From positions 328,925 to 392,924 of the forward strand of contig JAGYXB010000365.1 in assembly GCA_022495005.1 (NCBI GenBank): a stretch of 64,000 nucleotides of DNA, written 5' to 3'. Shown here piece by piece: positions 35,076-46,458 of this stretch (the stretch's first letter is position 1; each line of letters starts with the position of its first letter). The notes under the pieces are model-generated. The model did not search any database, was not told where the DNA came from, and saw only the letters and a list, made by a program, of their open reading frames with translations. The DNA comes from Rhyacophila brunnea (lineage: Eukaryota; Arthropoda; Insecta; Trichoptera; Rhyacophilidae). The position numbers and the translations under genes are program-made.

Positions 35076-35571
35076 AAACAATTGAAGAAAGATATTTAAT
35101 ACGATTAATAAAGTTTTGATTAAAAAGCATAATTAGTAGGTGTTTAAAATTTCACCACCGCAACAATATAACTGAAATAGTGCAAAATGGATTAAAATAT
35201 GTTAATAGCAACTATTACCTGGAATATATCTTTATCAGTTTCCAATGTCTTAATGTTTAAGGTTAGAGTACAATTTTCTGCAGAATGCCACACGTAAAGG
35301 ATGCCATCTTTTATCAAAAATATATTTTGAGTATATGTTATGGTTTCCAGTAAACCTTCTTTAATTGTTTTAATAATTTTGTGCTCGTTTAAGTTAAAAA
35401 CATTAGCGCGGACATTTCATTTCTAACAGACATTCCTAACGGTAAAACTGCCAAATGCATATACTGTAACATAACTAAAGAGAGAAAGATGCTGATATTG
35501 CTGTAGATATTCCTGCTTAAGTTGTCCGCTAAGTGAGTGAGGTACATGCCAACATTTGACATATCATTCAA

Positions 35572-36054
35572 CATTTTTTACAACGTTTTTATTAGCTCGT
35601 ATTCTTGTTTGTCCGGTAGTTTTTTGTCCAGTACAAATCTTGCAATCAATTTTTAACTAACTTCCCGACTAGCTAAACATTTGAAACTTTTAGAATATAT
35701 CAGAACACGGTGCCAATGCATTCTTTTAATACTTTAAGCAGAATTGAATTCATTTTCAGTTAATTCTGTTTTGTATGGAAAGTTATTTCAGAAAAATCCG
35801 TAAAAAGTAAAAGACTATTATTGGTTGCTAAGAGGGTGGTCCTAGCAACAAAATTATTAATATAGATACACATGCGTTACTATGGAAATCAAAATGAAAT
35901 GTCAAAATGACATTTCAGTATTCTATATTTTTGTTTGTTTGTTTGTTTTTTTATTTACTTCATATCAAGTACAAGTTTGAGCATGTTGAGCGTAATAATT
36001 CAACAGAAAATTTAAAAACGTATATAAAAAGTTCCTTTTATCTTGTAATTATTA
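35572..36054 (-). repeat. MITE family 1, copy A (480 bp)
   Basis: Nearly the reverse complement of copy B (43007-43481). Shared blocks include 'ttttattagctcgtattctt', 'ggttgctaagaggg', 'aatgtcaaaatgacattt' and 'ttgagcatgttgagcgtaat'. Non-coding. The centre holds the palindrome 'tgaaatgtcaaaatgacatttca' type core. Confidence 0.75.
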
Positions 36055-36059
36055 CTTGG

Positions 36060-36835
36060 GTTCAATTCCAAATTTGAATTTTTCGGACAATTTATGTTGG
36101 TTTATCTATACTCTATAGAGTCTATAGTTACAATCAAGGACACATGGAATCTAAATTGTCAAATCGAAAGTGCGTGCGCAATTAATAATAGTACTGTTAG
36201 AGCTGTTTTTCTACATAATCAAGCTATTATATGTGGATAATGCGATTCAAAATAGCCGTGTTGGCATGTTTCGGTTGTGATATTGCTACACAAGGTGCCT
36301 GGCTATGTCATTAATACTTGGGACAATTGAACCATACACACATATATTATGTCAGTAAATTTTTAGTAATGAAACGTATTTTTTTTTTAAATTAAGTACG
36401 GAAAGAAAACATAGATTCTTTACTGGAGAAAAGAAAATAATAAATAACTTTTTGCGAATGAAGTATTAAAAATCATATAATATGCCCATCTACGCGTGCA
36501 TAATTTTATGCATGAAAAAATTAAAAATGACACTCAAATGTGTAATAATAATTTGTCATAGTATACATGTAAGTACATATATATATACATATAAGTGATA
36601 ACACTGATAAAAAATAAATCAAATCAAAATTTTTAAGGTTGCATTTGGCAGACAAATAATATATAGTACAATTTTGAAAATGGCAAACAACAATAATTAT
36701 GTTGCATTTTTTGAGTTACAATATTTACTGTATTGACATAATTTAATGTCTCATCAATGTATGTGTACAAAATATTTTTTTCTGTTAACAGGAGATGGCA
36801 ACATACATTTAAACATATCATTGAAGGAATAGTCG
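36060..36835. other. intergenic, nothing recognised
   Basis: AT-rich sequence; no further D2HGDH exon was identified here. Confidence 0.3.
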
Positions 36836-37076
36836 TCAAAAATAATTGAAATAATAGAACCGTACGTGTTTGAACACGTCGCCAAGCTTAACGGTTGTCA
36901 GTGCCGAACATAGAATCGGATTCAAGAAGACAAACTTCATCCACTACTCTAAAAACCATGCATGTCTGAATCTAATGAAACAACTGAAGACAATGATGGA
37001 CCCTAAGGGTATTTTGAACCCGTACAAGGTTTTACCAGACACTTGTGTGTCGTATTTCGCATTAGCAAAAATATAA
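36836..37076 (+). pseudogene. D-2-hydroxyglutarate dehydrogenase-like terminal exon with frameshift
   Basis: [13 protein letters not shown] followed, after a frameshift, by [19 protein letters not shown] and [19 protein letters not shown]. This is the C-terminus of the FAD-linked D-2-hydroxyglutarate (D-lactate) dehydrogenase family, mitochondrial enzymes that oxidise D-2-hydroxyglutarate to 2-oxoglutarate. Two lesions are visible. About two bases are missing between NG and VSAEH. The invariant SAEHG has become SAEHR; the family's His-Gly there lies near the active site. It could be a true last exon with a local sequencing error, or a decaying duplicate. No other exon of the gene is visible nearby, which favours a pseudogene fragment or long introns. 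Confidence 0.6.
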
Positions 37077-37250
37077 TTATCATAAAAATGACCATATAAA
37101 ATCGTATGTCTATTGTTTTTTTATTTCATTTATCTACACTACATAATATGCTGACTTGCACTATTTAAATAACCCGCAACAAAGATATGCAATCCCGTTG
37201 TCGTCATGATGGCTAATAAAATGTCGTAAATACTTGCAGTTATCAATATG

Positions 37251-37453
37251 CCATAGAGCTGAGTTTCCCAACCAGTGTACCTATAGGATAACTCAGATGT
37301 GTCACGAATTTTATTCGAAAACTATAATAGGTATAAATGTGTTATTATTTCAAGCAAAACTTTTTACTTTAACAGTTATGGTGCGTTACGAAATCATAAT
37401 TAGTTTTAAAGTGTGGCACTAACTCAAAAAGTTTGTAAAACACTGGCATAGAG
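37251..37453. mobile_element. hAT MITE (37259-37445)
   Basis: 'gagtttcccaaccagtgtac' on the left and 'aaagtttgtaaaacactg' on the right are the two ends of a small hAT-type element. The flanks CCATAGAG (37251-37258) and GCATAGAG (37446-37453) are an 8-bp duplication with one difference. It is 187 bp and non-coding. Confidence 0.6.
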
Positions 37454-37905
37454 GACACAATTCTTTTTTAGTTAACTAGCTTGATAAAGCTGAGCTATCA
37501 TAATCGAAATGAATTTAAAATGGTAAAAGAAGTTATAAAAATAATATGTTTTTATCTGGCAGTTAGATTGAAAAGTATATAATATCGTCACTGTAACAGG
37601 TCAATTGTCGTAACCCTCACTTTTCACCGAAGTGACATTTTGATGGCAATGGACTTATTGCATACTCTTACACAATCTGGCCAAGTATCAAAAATCCCAA
37701 AAAGTTATTTCATATCAAAATAATGCAAAACTATTTTTAAAGCCATTTGTAATATGACAAAAAATATTCCAGCCAAATGCTGTAACCCTCTAAACGCAAG
37801 CCACTAGTGTGTCAATAAAAGAAAATTGGTACTGTTCGGTTATACGGAATACAGCGGAAAACACATTTTGAAAATAGCCGATAAACTGGATTATTTGTTA
37901 GGTTA

Positions 37906-38642
37906 ACCTAACCCAGGGGTCGGCAAACTCTTGGACCAAAAGAGCCAAATATGAGTATTACAACGGTTAAAATTTTTTTCGAGAGCCATACATATATTTT
38001 TATAAATATGATTTATTTCAGTGAATGTTATTGTTTATTTATCAAGTGAAGAAGATTTTGCGAATAAAACTAACGCAAATATAAGTATTTTTATTGTTGA
38101 CATTATAAATATAATTTTTACAGAAAATGAGTTACACACAATTTTCACGCCTTCCTTAAAACTAATGTGAACAATGACCTTCCTTGCATTTCTTTGGAGA
38201 GTGTCTGTATGTTTGTTATTTGTAGTTTTCAATTTTAGGTGTGACTCCAAGTTCTCATTGGTTATTTGGCTTCTCTAAATGTTATTCATGTTGTTCATCG
38301 TAGTATCTACCTTATTATGTAGAATCTACTTTGTAGATCTTTTAGAGCGCTCTGCTGTAGTGAAATTAAATTGAATTTTTCTCTCTCCAAATCCTTAATT
38401 TTGGTGGCAAGACCTACAAATTTGGAGCTACATAACTCTTTACTTGTTAAATCCACCAAAAAAATCCATTTCAAAAGTGCTCGTGTCAATATGAAATGGA
38501 GAAAAATTTAATTTGTCGACTTTTATTTGGATTTAAAACGACATCAATCATACATTTTTTGTAAAAAATCTGAATTGGGAATTTGGCAAAAAGCCGCACG
38601 CCAATACCCAAAGAGCCGCATGTGCCGACCCCTGACCTAACC
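37906..38642. mobile_element. non-autonomous hAT (37914-38634), perfect 8-bp TSD ACCTAACC
   Basis: Ends CAGGGGTCGGCAAACTC and ...TGCCGACCCCTG are inverted. ACCTAACC flanks both sides (37906-37913 and 38635-38642). It is 721 bp. The minus strand still encodes SHLKLKTTNNKHTDTLQRN and LCSSKFVGLATKIKDLEREK, tail pieces of a hAT transposase related to the element at 43917-45682, so this is an internal-deletion derivative. Confidence 0.88.
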
Positions 38643-38678
38643 TAACCTAACCCAAACTAACAAATATAATCCAGTAGG

Positions 38679-39974
38679 TACGAGGGTGGGTCAATAATTC
38701 CTTAGAAAAAAGCATTAAAACAGTTTTTATTTTTGTATTTTTTTTTTATTTCTCAACATAATCTCCTTGGAGCTCAATACACTTGGTTAGACGTTTCTCA
38801 ATTTTTTTTAAACCGTCAGAAAATAAGTTTTCGGAAGGTCCTCAAAATAAGCATTTGTCCGATCGATGACTTCTTTCATTTGAAAAAAACGTTGTCCACT
38901 TAGCCATTTTTTTAAGTTTGGGAAAAGGAAAAAGTCACTGGGGGCTAAATCTGGCGAATACGGTGGGTGGTCGACCAATTCGAACTTCAATTCTTCAATT
39001 TTAGCCATTGATCGTAAACATGTGTGAACACGGGCATTGTCCTGATGAAAGAGGATTTTTTTCCTGTTTAAATGAGGCCGTTTTTCTTCAATTTTGTTTT
39101 TAGCTGGTCCAATAAAGATGCATATTGATCCCCTGTTATTGTTTTTCCTTTTTCCAAATAGTCAACGAAAATAATTTCACGTGCATCCCAAAATACAGTA
39201 GTCATAACCTTACCAGCTGATTTTACGGTTTTCGCCTTCTTTGGACATGGTTTGCCTTCGCAATCCACTGCTTTGACTGTTCTTTCGTCTCGGGAGTATA
39301 GTGGTGTATCCATGTTTCATCTACAGTCACAAAGCGACGAAAAAATTCATCCGGATTGCGTTGCATGAGCGACAACAGGGCTTTAGAGGCCACCACCCTA
39401 TTGCGTTTATTGTCGACTGTGAGCAAACGCGGCACCCATCTTGCAGAAATATTTTTCATGCCCAATTTGTCATGTAAAATAGAAATGACGCTACCTTTTG
39501 AGATCCCTGTAACCTCAATTATCTCACTCAACTTTAATCTTCGGTCACTTAACACCATATCGTGGATTTTATTGATCATTTCTGGTGTAGTCACATCTAC
39601 AGGACGTCCTGAGCGTGGTTCATCCTTTGTTGATGTACGACCACGTTTAAATTCATTTAACCAGTTATAAATAGTTGCAAGTGAAGGAGCAGATGTGCCG
39701 TGAACTAAATCCAACTCATTTTTTATTTCCTTTGCTGTTAACCCTTTTATATTAAAATGTTTAATAACAGCTCTAAACTCAATTTTCCATTTTTCCATTT
39801 TCCACAAGCAATTTTTTTTTTTAAATGTACGAGAAACACACAACAACCCGACCAATCTGATTGAAACTTCGCAGCATACTGAATCGGTAGTGCCGCTGCA
39901 TGAAAACAAACCGCTTACAGTACTAGTCGCGCCACCTGTCAGCTTTTCTAAGGACTTATTGACCCACCCTCGTA
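38679..39974 (-). mobile_element. mariner element (38681-39972) flanked by TA
   Basis: Inverted ends CGAGGGTGGGTCAATAATTC and (reverse complement of the right end) CGAGGGTGGGTCAATAAGTC, flanked by TA. The length of 1,292 bp is that of a full mariner. It encodes one transposase on the minus strand, broken by frameshifts. Confidence 0.93.
38746..39798 (-). pseudogene. mariner transposase pseudogene
   Basis: Starts MEKWKIEFRAVIKHFNIKGL at 39798. The paired helix-turn-helix half follows (TIYNWLNEFKRGRTSTKDEP, WVPRLLT). Then come the DD34D catalytic motifs: FVTVDETWIHHYTPETKEQS (first Asp), FHQDNARVHTCLRSM (second) and HPPYSPDLAPSDFFLFPNLK (third, DD34D type). A stop at 38746 after ELQGDYVEK gives about 350 codons, the family's normal size. 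At least three frameshifts (about 39250, 39090 and 38825) disable it. The mobile reaction would be cut-and-paste into TA sites. All catalytic aspartates remain, so the copy looks fairly young. Confidence 0.92.
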
Positions 39975-40179
39975 TATCGGGTATTTTCAAAATGTGTTTT
40001 CCGCTGTATTCCGTATAACCGAACAGTACCAGAAAATTCTCAATTTGTAATAAAATAATATAGGTACTTATATAAAATAATAAGTAAATCCAATGCGCAC
40101 AGTTTTTTTCACTTCCTGAACAATTTGATATTTGAGGGTAACGCCAATTGGCCTGTACAATGACGATATTTAATGAATT

Positions 40180-40405
40180 TAAAGTCATTTTTGTAACTTT
40201 TATAGTAGGTAATGTTGGTTAATTAATAATATTATCAGAAATCGGAAAAGTAAAATCTGGTCTTCAAATGAAAGCCAAAATGATATTTATAATCTTTTAA
40301 GTAAGTATCCTTCGTAATGTATAATAAAAAAATTGATGAATGGAAATAAAAAAAATGTTTACTAATAAATTGATACCTTAAAACCTCTAAATGCCATCAG
40401 ACTAC
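40180..40405. other. intergenic, nothing recognised
   Basis: Short AT-rich stretch between two mobile elements. Confidence 0.3.
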
Positions 40406-40408
40406 GAT

Positions 40409-40739
40409 AATTGAGTCGTATAGTATCAAAAGTAGATCTGTGCGTTATTCATCATTTCGAGAAAATGATGAAAAACGTTTTGTTGGTTTTTTTAGTGTTA
40501 TAATAGCATGAAATATGTTTCTACATTTAGAAACTAGAAATTCAATTCAAATTCAACAGTTCTACTTTTGTTTCCAAAGTATTGATCAGTTCTAATTCTG
40601 ATACCAAGCCCTAGATATGATTTTGATTCGAATATTATATTGCTAGTCGTACATTATGGTCAGAAGAATAATTTGGCATACTTAGTTAAATTTCGATATA
40701 CTTGCGACAGTTCTACTTTTGATACTATACGACTCAATT
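40409..40739. mobile_element. 331-bp MITE with about 28-bp near-perfect TIRs
   Basis: AATTGAGTCGTATAGTATCA followed by 'aaagtaga' at the left is repeated as its exact reverse complement at the right end. Non-coding. The target duplication is unclear, so the superfamily is unknown. Confidence 0.75.
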
Positions 40740-40744
40740 GTGTC

Positions 40745-41380
40745 TGTTGGTCTTGAAAGTATAGTGTCAGTCAGCCATCTTATTTAAATGTGCACATTTT
40801 ATGAATTATTTTGTTTTTCTCTCTATATAATGTGTCTTCATTGGAAAGCATTCATAAGTTGTCATATACTCAAGTATTAGATAAATTTCTTAACAACAGA
40901 TATTCAGCAAAATTTAAATACACAATAACAGCTATCTGTGTACCTACAAACTTATACTTAATAAATAATACTATAAGTACAAATAAATCTGTGTGCGAAA
41001 TGAAAGAAGTGATAAGTCCTAAAATTTAAAAATAAGTTGAATATACCGAAAGAACCATAATGAGAAAAAGAATAACTTGATTTAACTCTTCTGAATTACT
41101 GATTTCCACACAGAAGCATTAGTGGTCCAAAAAGCAATCTTTTTTGGCTTTCCTGAAAAGTAGTGATTTTAAACTTATCACCCTTTTCCCACACAGTAAG
41201 ATGATGTTAGTGACATTATATATTAATTATATAATAACATCAAAGTAACAACAATATTAATTATCTACGCAATATAATAATACTCTTATCGAGAAAAATT
41301 ATAATATAAATGATATATGTCTGTTGTATAAGGCAATATGCAATATAATATTTATTATGTAATTGGACTATCACGCTGTG
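40745..41380. other. intergenic, nothing recognised
   Basis: AT-rich; short ORFs here show no recognisable domain. Confidence 0.3.
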
Positions 41381-41383
41381 GAT

Positions 41384-41523
41384 CCCAGGTTCGAATCCTG
41401 GGTCTGGCAAGTACACATATTGTTTTTCAATTTGTGTGTGAAAGGGTCTGTACCTAATAGGTTGAGCTAGTTCTCATAAAAAACAAATCTCTACTCTGTG
41501 GAGGCCCATATGATCCTATTAGT
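41384..41523 (+). repeat. tRNA-derived SINE, 5'-truncated copy
   Basis: Starts inside the head at 'ggatcccaggttcgaatcct' (B-box GGTTCGAATCC) and follows the body of the 32601 copy to 'ggcccatatgatcctattag'. The A-box and a block within the body are missing. Confidence 0.8.
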
Positions 41524-42094
41524 GAATTTTATTTTTCGTTTATTATTTTGTGTATGTACTAAAAAAGGAAAAAAATAAACATATTTTGGTTGTTATTAAA
41601 GTATATGCATTTTTTTTTGACAGATGTCGAAAGTTTGGGAATAACATAATAAAACGAGGGATCATTAGATAGAATTTTTTTTTTTTTTTTGACATGATAT
41701 TAACTGATGGAAAAATATATGGAATCTATTAGTTACATCAATTATAAGACAACATATATTAATTATTATTATAGTGGGAGAAAACGTTAAGTCAGAAAAC
41801 CTTATTTTGGGATAATCGACAATTTCGAAAATCAAGTGATCTAAACCTCTCTATTTACTTTACACAATATCTTAAGCTCGGTTCAGACATGACAGATTGT
41901 GTGCGGATGCAAGCTGTGTGTTATGATCCACCCAGAGCCAATATGCAGTAGCATCTAAATATTCATTTACACGTGTCACACCAATTATTTATGGTCAAAC
42001 AATAAAAAATACGTATATTTTACGACAATTTTTTTTCTTTCATATTTAATTAATGACATGTAACATTGAGTGTCGACAGCTTTAAAAACTTGGC

Positions 42095-42375
42095 TTGTAC
42101 AGTCTACTACTGAGACGGTTCATTGCAAAGAGAGCTCATTATCTGTATGGTAATGACTGGAGTGAAATTTGACTCGATGCGGAATGTCTGGGACTACTAC
42201 ACGACTACGTGAGTCATGGCATTTTACGAAGACTCTATAACCTTTCCGCTAAGTGCCATCTGCAGAGTACCCATATACGGGATGCTGGCATGACCTTGGA
42301 TGATGCAAAGAATCTGGCTAGCGATGATGTGCTAGACAGGTTAAAAAAGAAGCTAATTTGGCAAGAAAAATGCTA
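42095..42375 (+). pseudogene. unrecognised coding-like exon with one internal stop
   Basis: An open frame ending TAA at 42375 reads SLLLRRFIAKRAHYLYGNDW, SEI, a TGA stop, then LDAECLGLLHDYVSHGILRR, LYNLSAKCHLQSTHIRDAGM and TLDDAKNLASDDVLDRLKKK. It has no low-complexity bias and is clearly more protein-like than its surroundings. A possible acceptor (CTTGTACAG at about 42102) precedes it. I do not recognise the family. Possibilities are a terminal exon of a host gene with a mutation, or the C-terminus of an unfamiliar transposon protein. Confidence 0.4.
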
Positions 42376-42379
42376 AAAT

Positions 42380-43005
42380 CGTTACTCTAAAAATAATGCA
42401 AAAAGCGTTATAGGTAATCAAAGATGTTTGTGTTGATGTTGCATAGATAAATGCCACTTATGAATTATGAAAAAATTGAAACTTGATTCAGCGATTTTGA
42501 TAGGGAAACCGCGAAAGACTTCATCTAGTAAAAAAGTTTCAACATCTTTGGTTATAACTCATTGATTCAACAGAAAAGTACAATTCATTTTTTACAAGTG
42601 TTCGATATTTAAATTTGTTTTTATGTCTGCATTCAAATCGAGTCAGACACCTCCTCGCATATCATGCCCCTGTGATACTTTGTAATATTGCATGACTAAC
42701 TTACATCTCACATTTTTTTTCTTGATTTTACTATAACGCTTGTAATATAGTTTTGCTTTAAATAAACGAATAATAATATAATAATGCTTTTTTTCCTTTG
42801 CATTGAATGTTCTGTGACTCCACTACTAAATGTCTTCATATCCACTCCGCATCGCAATGCACAAAGTGAACTGTGTATATCGACAGCAATATCTGAAACG
42901 TTAGAAATCACGATGAATTATTGAAATTCGACTGTGTCATGCGTTGCTAGATCAAGTGACGTGTCCAAAAAATGTGTTGTGAACCAAGCGTTTGGACTAT
43001 AACTA
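42380..43005. other. intergenic, nothing recognised
   Basis: AT-rich flank; no supported exon. Confidence 0.3.
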
Positions 43006-43006
43006 A

Positions 43007-43481
43007 ATAATTACAAGATAAAAAGATCTTTTTATATTACACATTTTTAAATTTTCTGTTGAATTATTATGCTCAATATGCTCAAACTTGTACTTAATAT
43101 GAAGTAAATAAAAAACAAACAAATATAGAATACTGAAATGTCATTTTGACATTTCATTTTGATTTCCATAGTAACGCACGTATATATTAATAATTTAGTT
43201 GCTAGGACCACCCCTTAGCAACCAATAATAGTCTTTTACTTTTTACGGATTTTTATGAAATAACTTTCCATACAAAACAGAATTAACTGAAAATGAATTC
43301 AAATTGCTTAAATATGGCTAAAAGTATTAAAAGAATGCATTGGCATCGTGTTCTGATATATTCTAAAAGTTTCAAATGTCTAGCTAGTCGGGAAGTTAGT
43401 TAAAAATCGATTGCAAGATTTGTACTGGATAAACAACCACTGGACAAACAAGAATACGAGCTAATAAAAACGTTGTAAAAT
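43007..43481 (+). repeat. MITE family 1, copy B
   Basis: Inverse orientation relative to copy A; from 'taattacaag' to 'aaaacgttgtaaaa'. It shares the central 'gaaatgtcattttgacattt' palindrome and 'tagttgctaggaccacccct'. Confidence 0.75.
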
Positions 43482-43908
43482 AGCCTGTTAAATCACTGAT
43501 TTTCATTTAGTGTTTTATATTGAACATAATAATATATAAACGTGTATTAAAAATCTATGCAATTAAGTATATCAATTGTCAGATATTTAAAAATCGATTT
43601 TTAATATAACAGGGAGACAATAAAACCTAATGATGTTATAGTCCGACAACTTAAACGTTAACTTTTCGATGTTCGATTGGGGTCGGCTGTTTTCGGCCAG
43701 TATGGGAGCGACTAGAAACGAAAAGACTTGCGAATAGAAAAATAAATTAAAATAATTTCACCTCTTCATTATTACGCACCGTGAGTGTTAAACCAAGACA
43801 TCTGCAAATTTTTAAATTTCGAGATTAAATGCAAAACAACTGCAAAAGTCGTGAACTTGATAGTGTAAATGTGAAGTAACTGAAAGAACATGCAATATTA
43901 TAATGTAG
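43482..43908. other. intergenic, nothing recognised
   Basis: AT-rich sequence between the MITE copy B and the hAT element; no feature supported. Confidence 0.3.
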
Positions 43909-45690
43909 GTATAAACCAGTTGTCGGCAAACTCATTAGTCAAGAGAGCCAAATATCAACAGTACAACGATTGCGATTTCTTTGAAGAGCCAAATTTCTTC
44001 AACTTAAACTATAGATGTAGGTACACTGATTATTAACTTAATAAACTTTAATTAAAGTTATAAGTCTTAATTAAACTATAGGTAGGTACACTGAAAAAAA
44101 ATTGATGTATTATTTAATATATAATATATATATTGATAAAAATATAAGTATAAAAAAAGTAAGGTATCCATAAAATTAAATCAAAAAAGTATATACAAGT
44201 CTATAGAGATGTAAATTACATAAATTCTCTTCAAATTAACAATTGCCTTCTATCTCTCCTTGAAAAGTCAGGATTGTATGTTGTTGTTTTTAATTTTAGG
44301 CACGATTCCAGGTTTTAATCAATAAGACGACCTTACTCTTGATAAGGTTCATGCTTGCAAAAGATTGTTCGCATGAGCATGAATATGTAGAACCGGAAAG
44401 GGAAAGAACAGCAAACGCTATTCCAGATGTTAAAAATCATCACGTCTTCCTTCTCCAGGTCTTTCAAAGAAGACTACTTGTGCTATGAACCACATTCATA
44501 TTTGTTTTTCTCCAATATGTCTATATCATCACAGAGACGTTGAAATGTAGATCTCCATAATTCTTCATTTCTTAAATTCAGCAATTGCATTTCAAAATTT
44601 CAAAGTTGCCAATGTGAACATTAAAGGGAGAAAAAATCATTCTGTTACCGTAGCATTAAGCGGTTTTTTAACAAAGACTAACGTCGCTTTGCTGTTTCTG
44701 AATTCCTGAAACCTGTTGAGTCCTGCTGTTCCCTCATATTTAAAATTGTTGTTTTGAAATAGCAAATGTCAAAATCAGAATTATTTTCGTAGCTTTGTTT
44801 CAGGAGGCTTCGAATGAATCGAAGATTCTCTTTCTAAATCTTAAGCAAAAAGGGATAATTTGCTTTCTAATGAAATAACTTTTTCTAACATCGAAAAAAA
44901 TGTGTTTCCTTCCCCCTGCAGTTACAGTGCAGCTGATTTAAACGAGACGTAACGTCTCCCATGAAATACAACTTTTGGATCAACTGATTGTCCGTTACCA
45001 TGTTTCTGGATAGTGAACAAACACCCTTCTCAAGGAGAAATGCTTTAATTTCTGTTAATAAGAAAGCGAAACGTTTTAAAACATTTTTCTCTTGATAACC
45101 AACGTACCCTGTTATCCAGCAGAAGATCTGCGTACTAAACTAACTAAAAAAAAAAATTAGCGATAATTAAAAGCTTACTTTGCAAATTTCTTTTGGAAAT
45201 GTCTGCGCACAAAGCGCTTTTTGACGAATGATGCAATGTGCTTATTTTTTTCTTTCAAAATAGTGAGAAACCCTTTTCCTATACCTATCGATCATACTTT
45301 TCGCCCTATCTGTTGAAATTGATTCAATTTTATCGAGTGGAATATGACGTTTTTCCATGCACTCAATTACAGCATTTGCAATATCCTCTCCACGTGTTTG
45401 ACCTTTGAGGCAATAGTCCTAAAAGTTCTTCTTTATTAGCTGTAGACGAAATAAATCGTACAAATTTGTCCTGTATCATTTATGTCACAAAACTCGTCAA
45501 CTACTATTAATAAAGTTGAAACCAAATTAAGATCTTCGATATGCTGATTGGTTATAATCGAAGACATTTTGACTGATTTATCTTTCACTGTTTTAGTCCA
45601 TACGTGGTCATTTGTGGTAGAGCCACACTTAAGGGGCCAAAGAGCCACGTGTGGCTCGCGAGCCGCGGTTTGCCGACCACTGGTATAAAC
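43909..45690 (-). mobile_element. hAT transposon (43917-45682), perfect 8-bp TSD GTATAAAC
   Basis: Ends CAGTTGTCGGCAAACTC and ...GGTTTGCCGACCACTG are inverted. GTATAAAC occurs on both sides (43909-43916 and 45683-45690). It is 1,766 bp. Subterminal 'gagccacgtgtggctcgcga' at the right is typical of this hAT group. The minus strand carries a decayed transposase. Confidence 0.9.
44250..45640 (-). pseudogene. hAT transposase pseudogene (GTF2IRD2/EPM2AIP1-like)
   Basis: Readable minus-strand pieces include MSSIITNQHIEDLNLVSTLL (45436-45693), VVDEFCDINDTGQICTIYFV, a GQTRGEDIANAVIECMEKRH segment near 45400 and DKIESISTDRAKSMIDRY near 45300, which resembles the .TDGA.AM catalytic Asp motif. A C-terminal CLKLKTTTYN-like tail lies near 44290. 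Frames change often. Relatives in insects are auto-named general transcription factor II-I repeat domain-containing protein 2-like. Internal deletion shortens it. Confidence 0.7.
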
Positions 45691-45694
45691 CAAA

Positions 45695-46455
45695 TATTAT
45701 GGTTTTTTTAGAAACTTTATTTCTCTTAACAAAACAAAGACTTCACACCCTAATATATCAGAAATATGTCTTTTGCAGATGCCTTGGTTTTACACTCACG
45801 GTGCGATAACTACTATGATAGTTAAGTCAATTAATACTGGGTAATTATTATTGAGTTTGGAAGGAAATAAATCATTCAACCCACATTAACTGATTATATT
45901 GCTAATTAAGAGAAGACAAATTATGAAGTATAAGTGAACAGTAGACCCAATTTTATAATTTACAAATAACGTCTTTAAATGGTATTTTTAGTAAAGTTAT
46001 TGTAAAAACACATACTGTGAAAATCATTTTCTATAAAAATATATATCTACCTATCATTATAATTTTACTGTTTTTTCATCAATTTTAAATATTCGGTCAC
46101 ATTAAAAACAATGATTTCTCGTGCTTGTCTTTATAAAGGTTTTTTGTAAGTAAGATGTATAATAATATCATTTTCATTTTAAAATGCAGTTCAATAATAA
46201 TTTTCATTGTTGCAACTTTGAAGGAAAACCTTGTACACACTTGCCCACTTCAACATGTTTCATATTATGTTAGTGTGCTAAATAACTTCAAATGTCACAA
46301 CGGAAAGAACGCATAAGGTTCATTCTACTTATAGTCCAAATTTATTATTTTATAATTTATTATTATTTATTAATTTCCAATAGCAATATTGTTCAACCTA
46401 AAGTCTCCATCGTAAGCCAGACTCAAATAAATTAGTTCACTACTATTGCCAGATT
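45695..46455. other. intergenic or tetraspanin intron
   Basis: The tetraspanin's final exon (end of the fourth membrane helix and short tail) should lie below 46459, but I could not identify it here. Confidence 0.3.
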
Positions 46456-46458
46456 TAC

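Larger units (their letters stand above)
37580..40175. mobile_element. foldback-type element carrying nested hAT and mariner insertions
   Basis: The outer arms are inverted copies. 'atcgtcactgtaacaggtca' (37583 onward) with 'ttgtcgtaaccctc' pairs with 'gagggtaacgccaattggcc' (40134-40172). 'tactgttcggttatacggaa' (37831 onward) with 'tacagcggaaaacacatttt' pairs with 'aaaatgtgttttccgctgta' (about 39986 onward). The inner ends, 'ctggattatttgttagg' and 'ctaacaaatataatccag', also pair. The hAT at 37914-38634 sits at the loop, and the mariner at 38681-39972 sits in the right arm. Confidence 0.7.
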
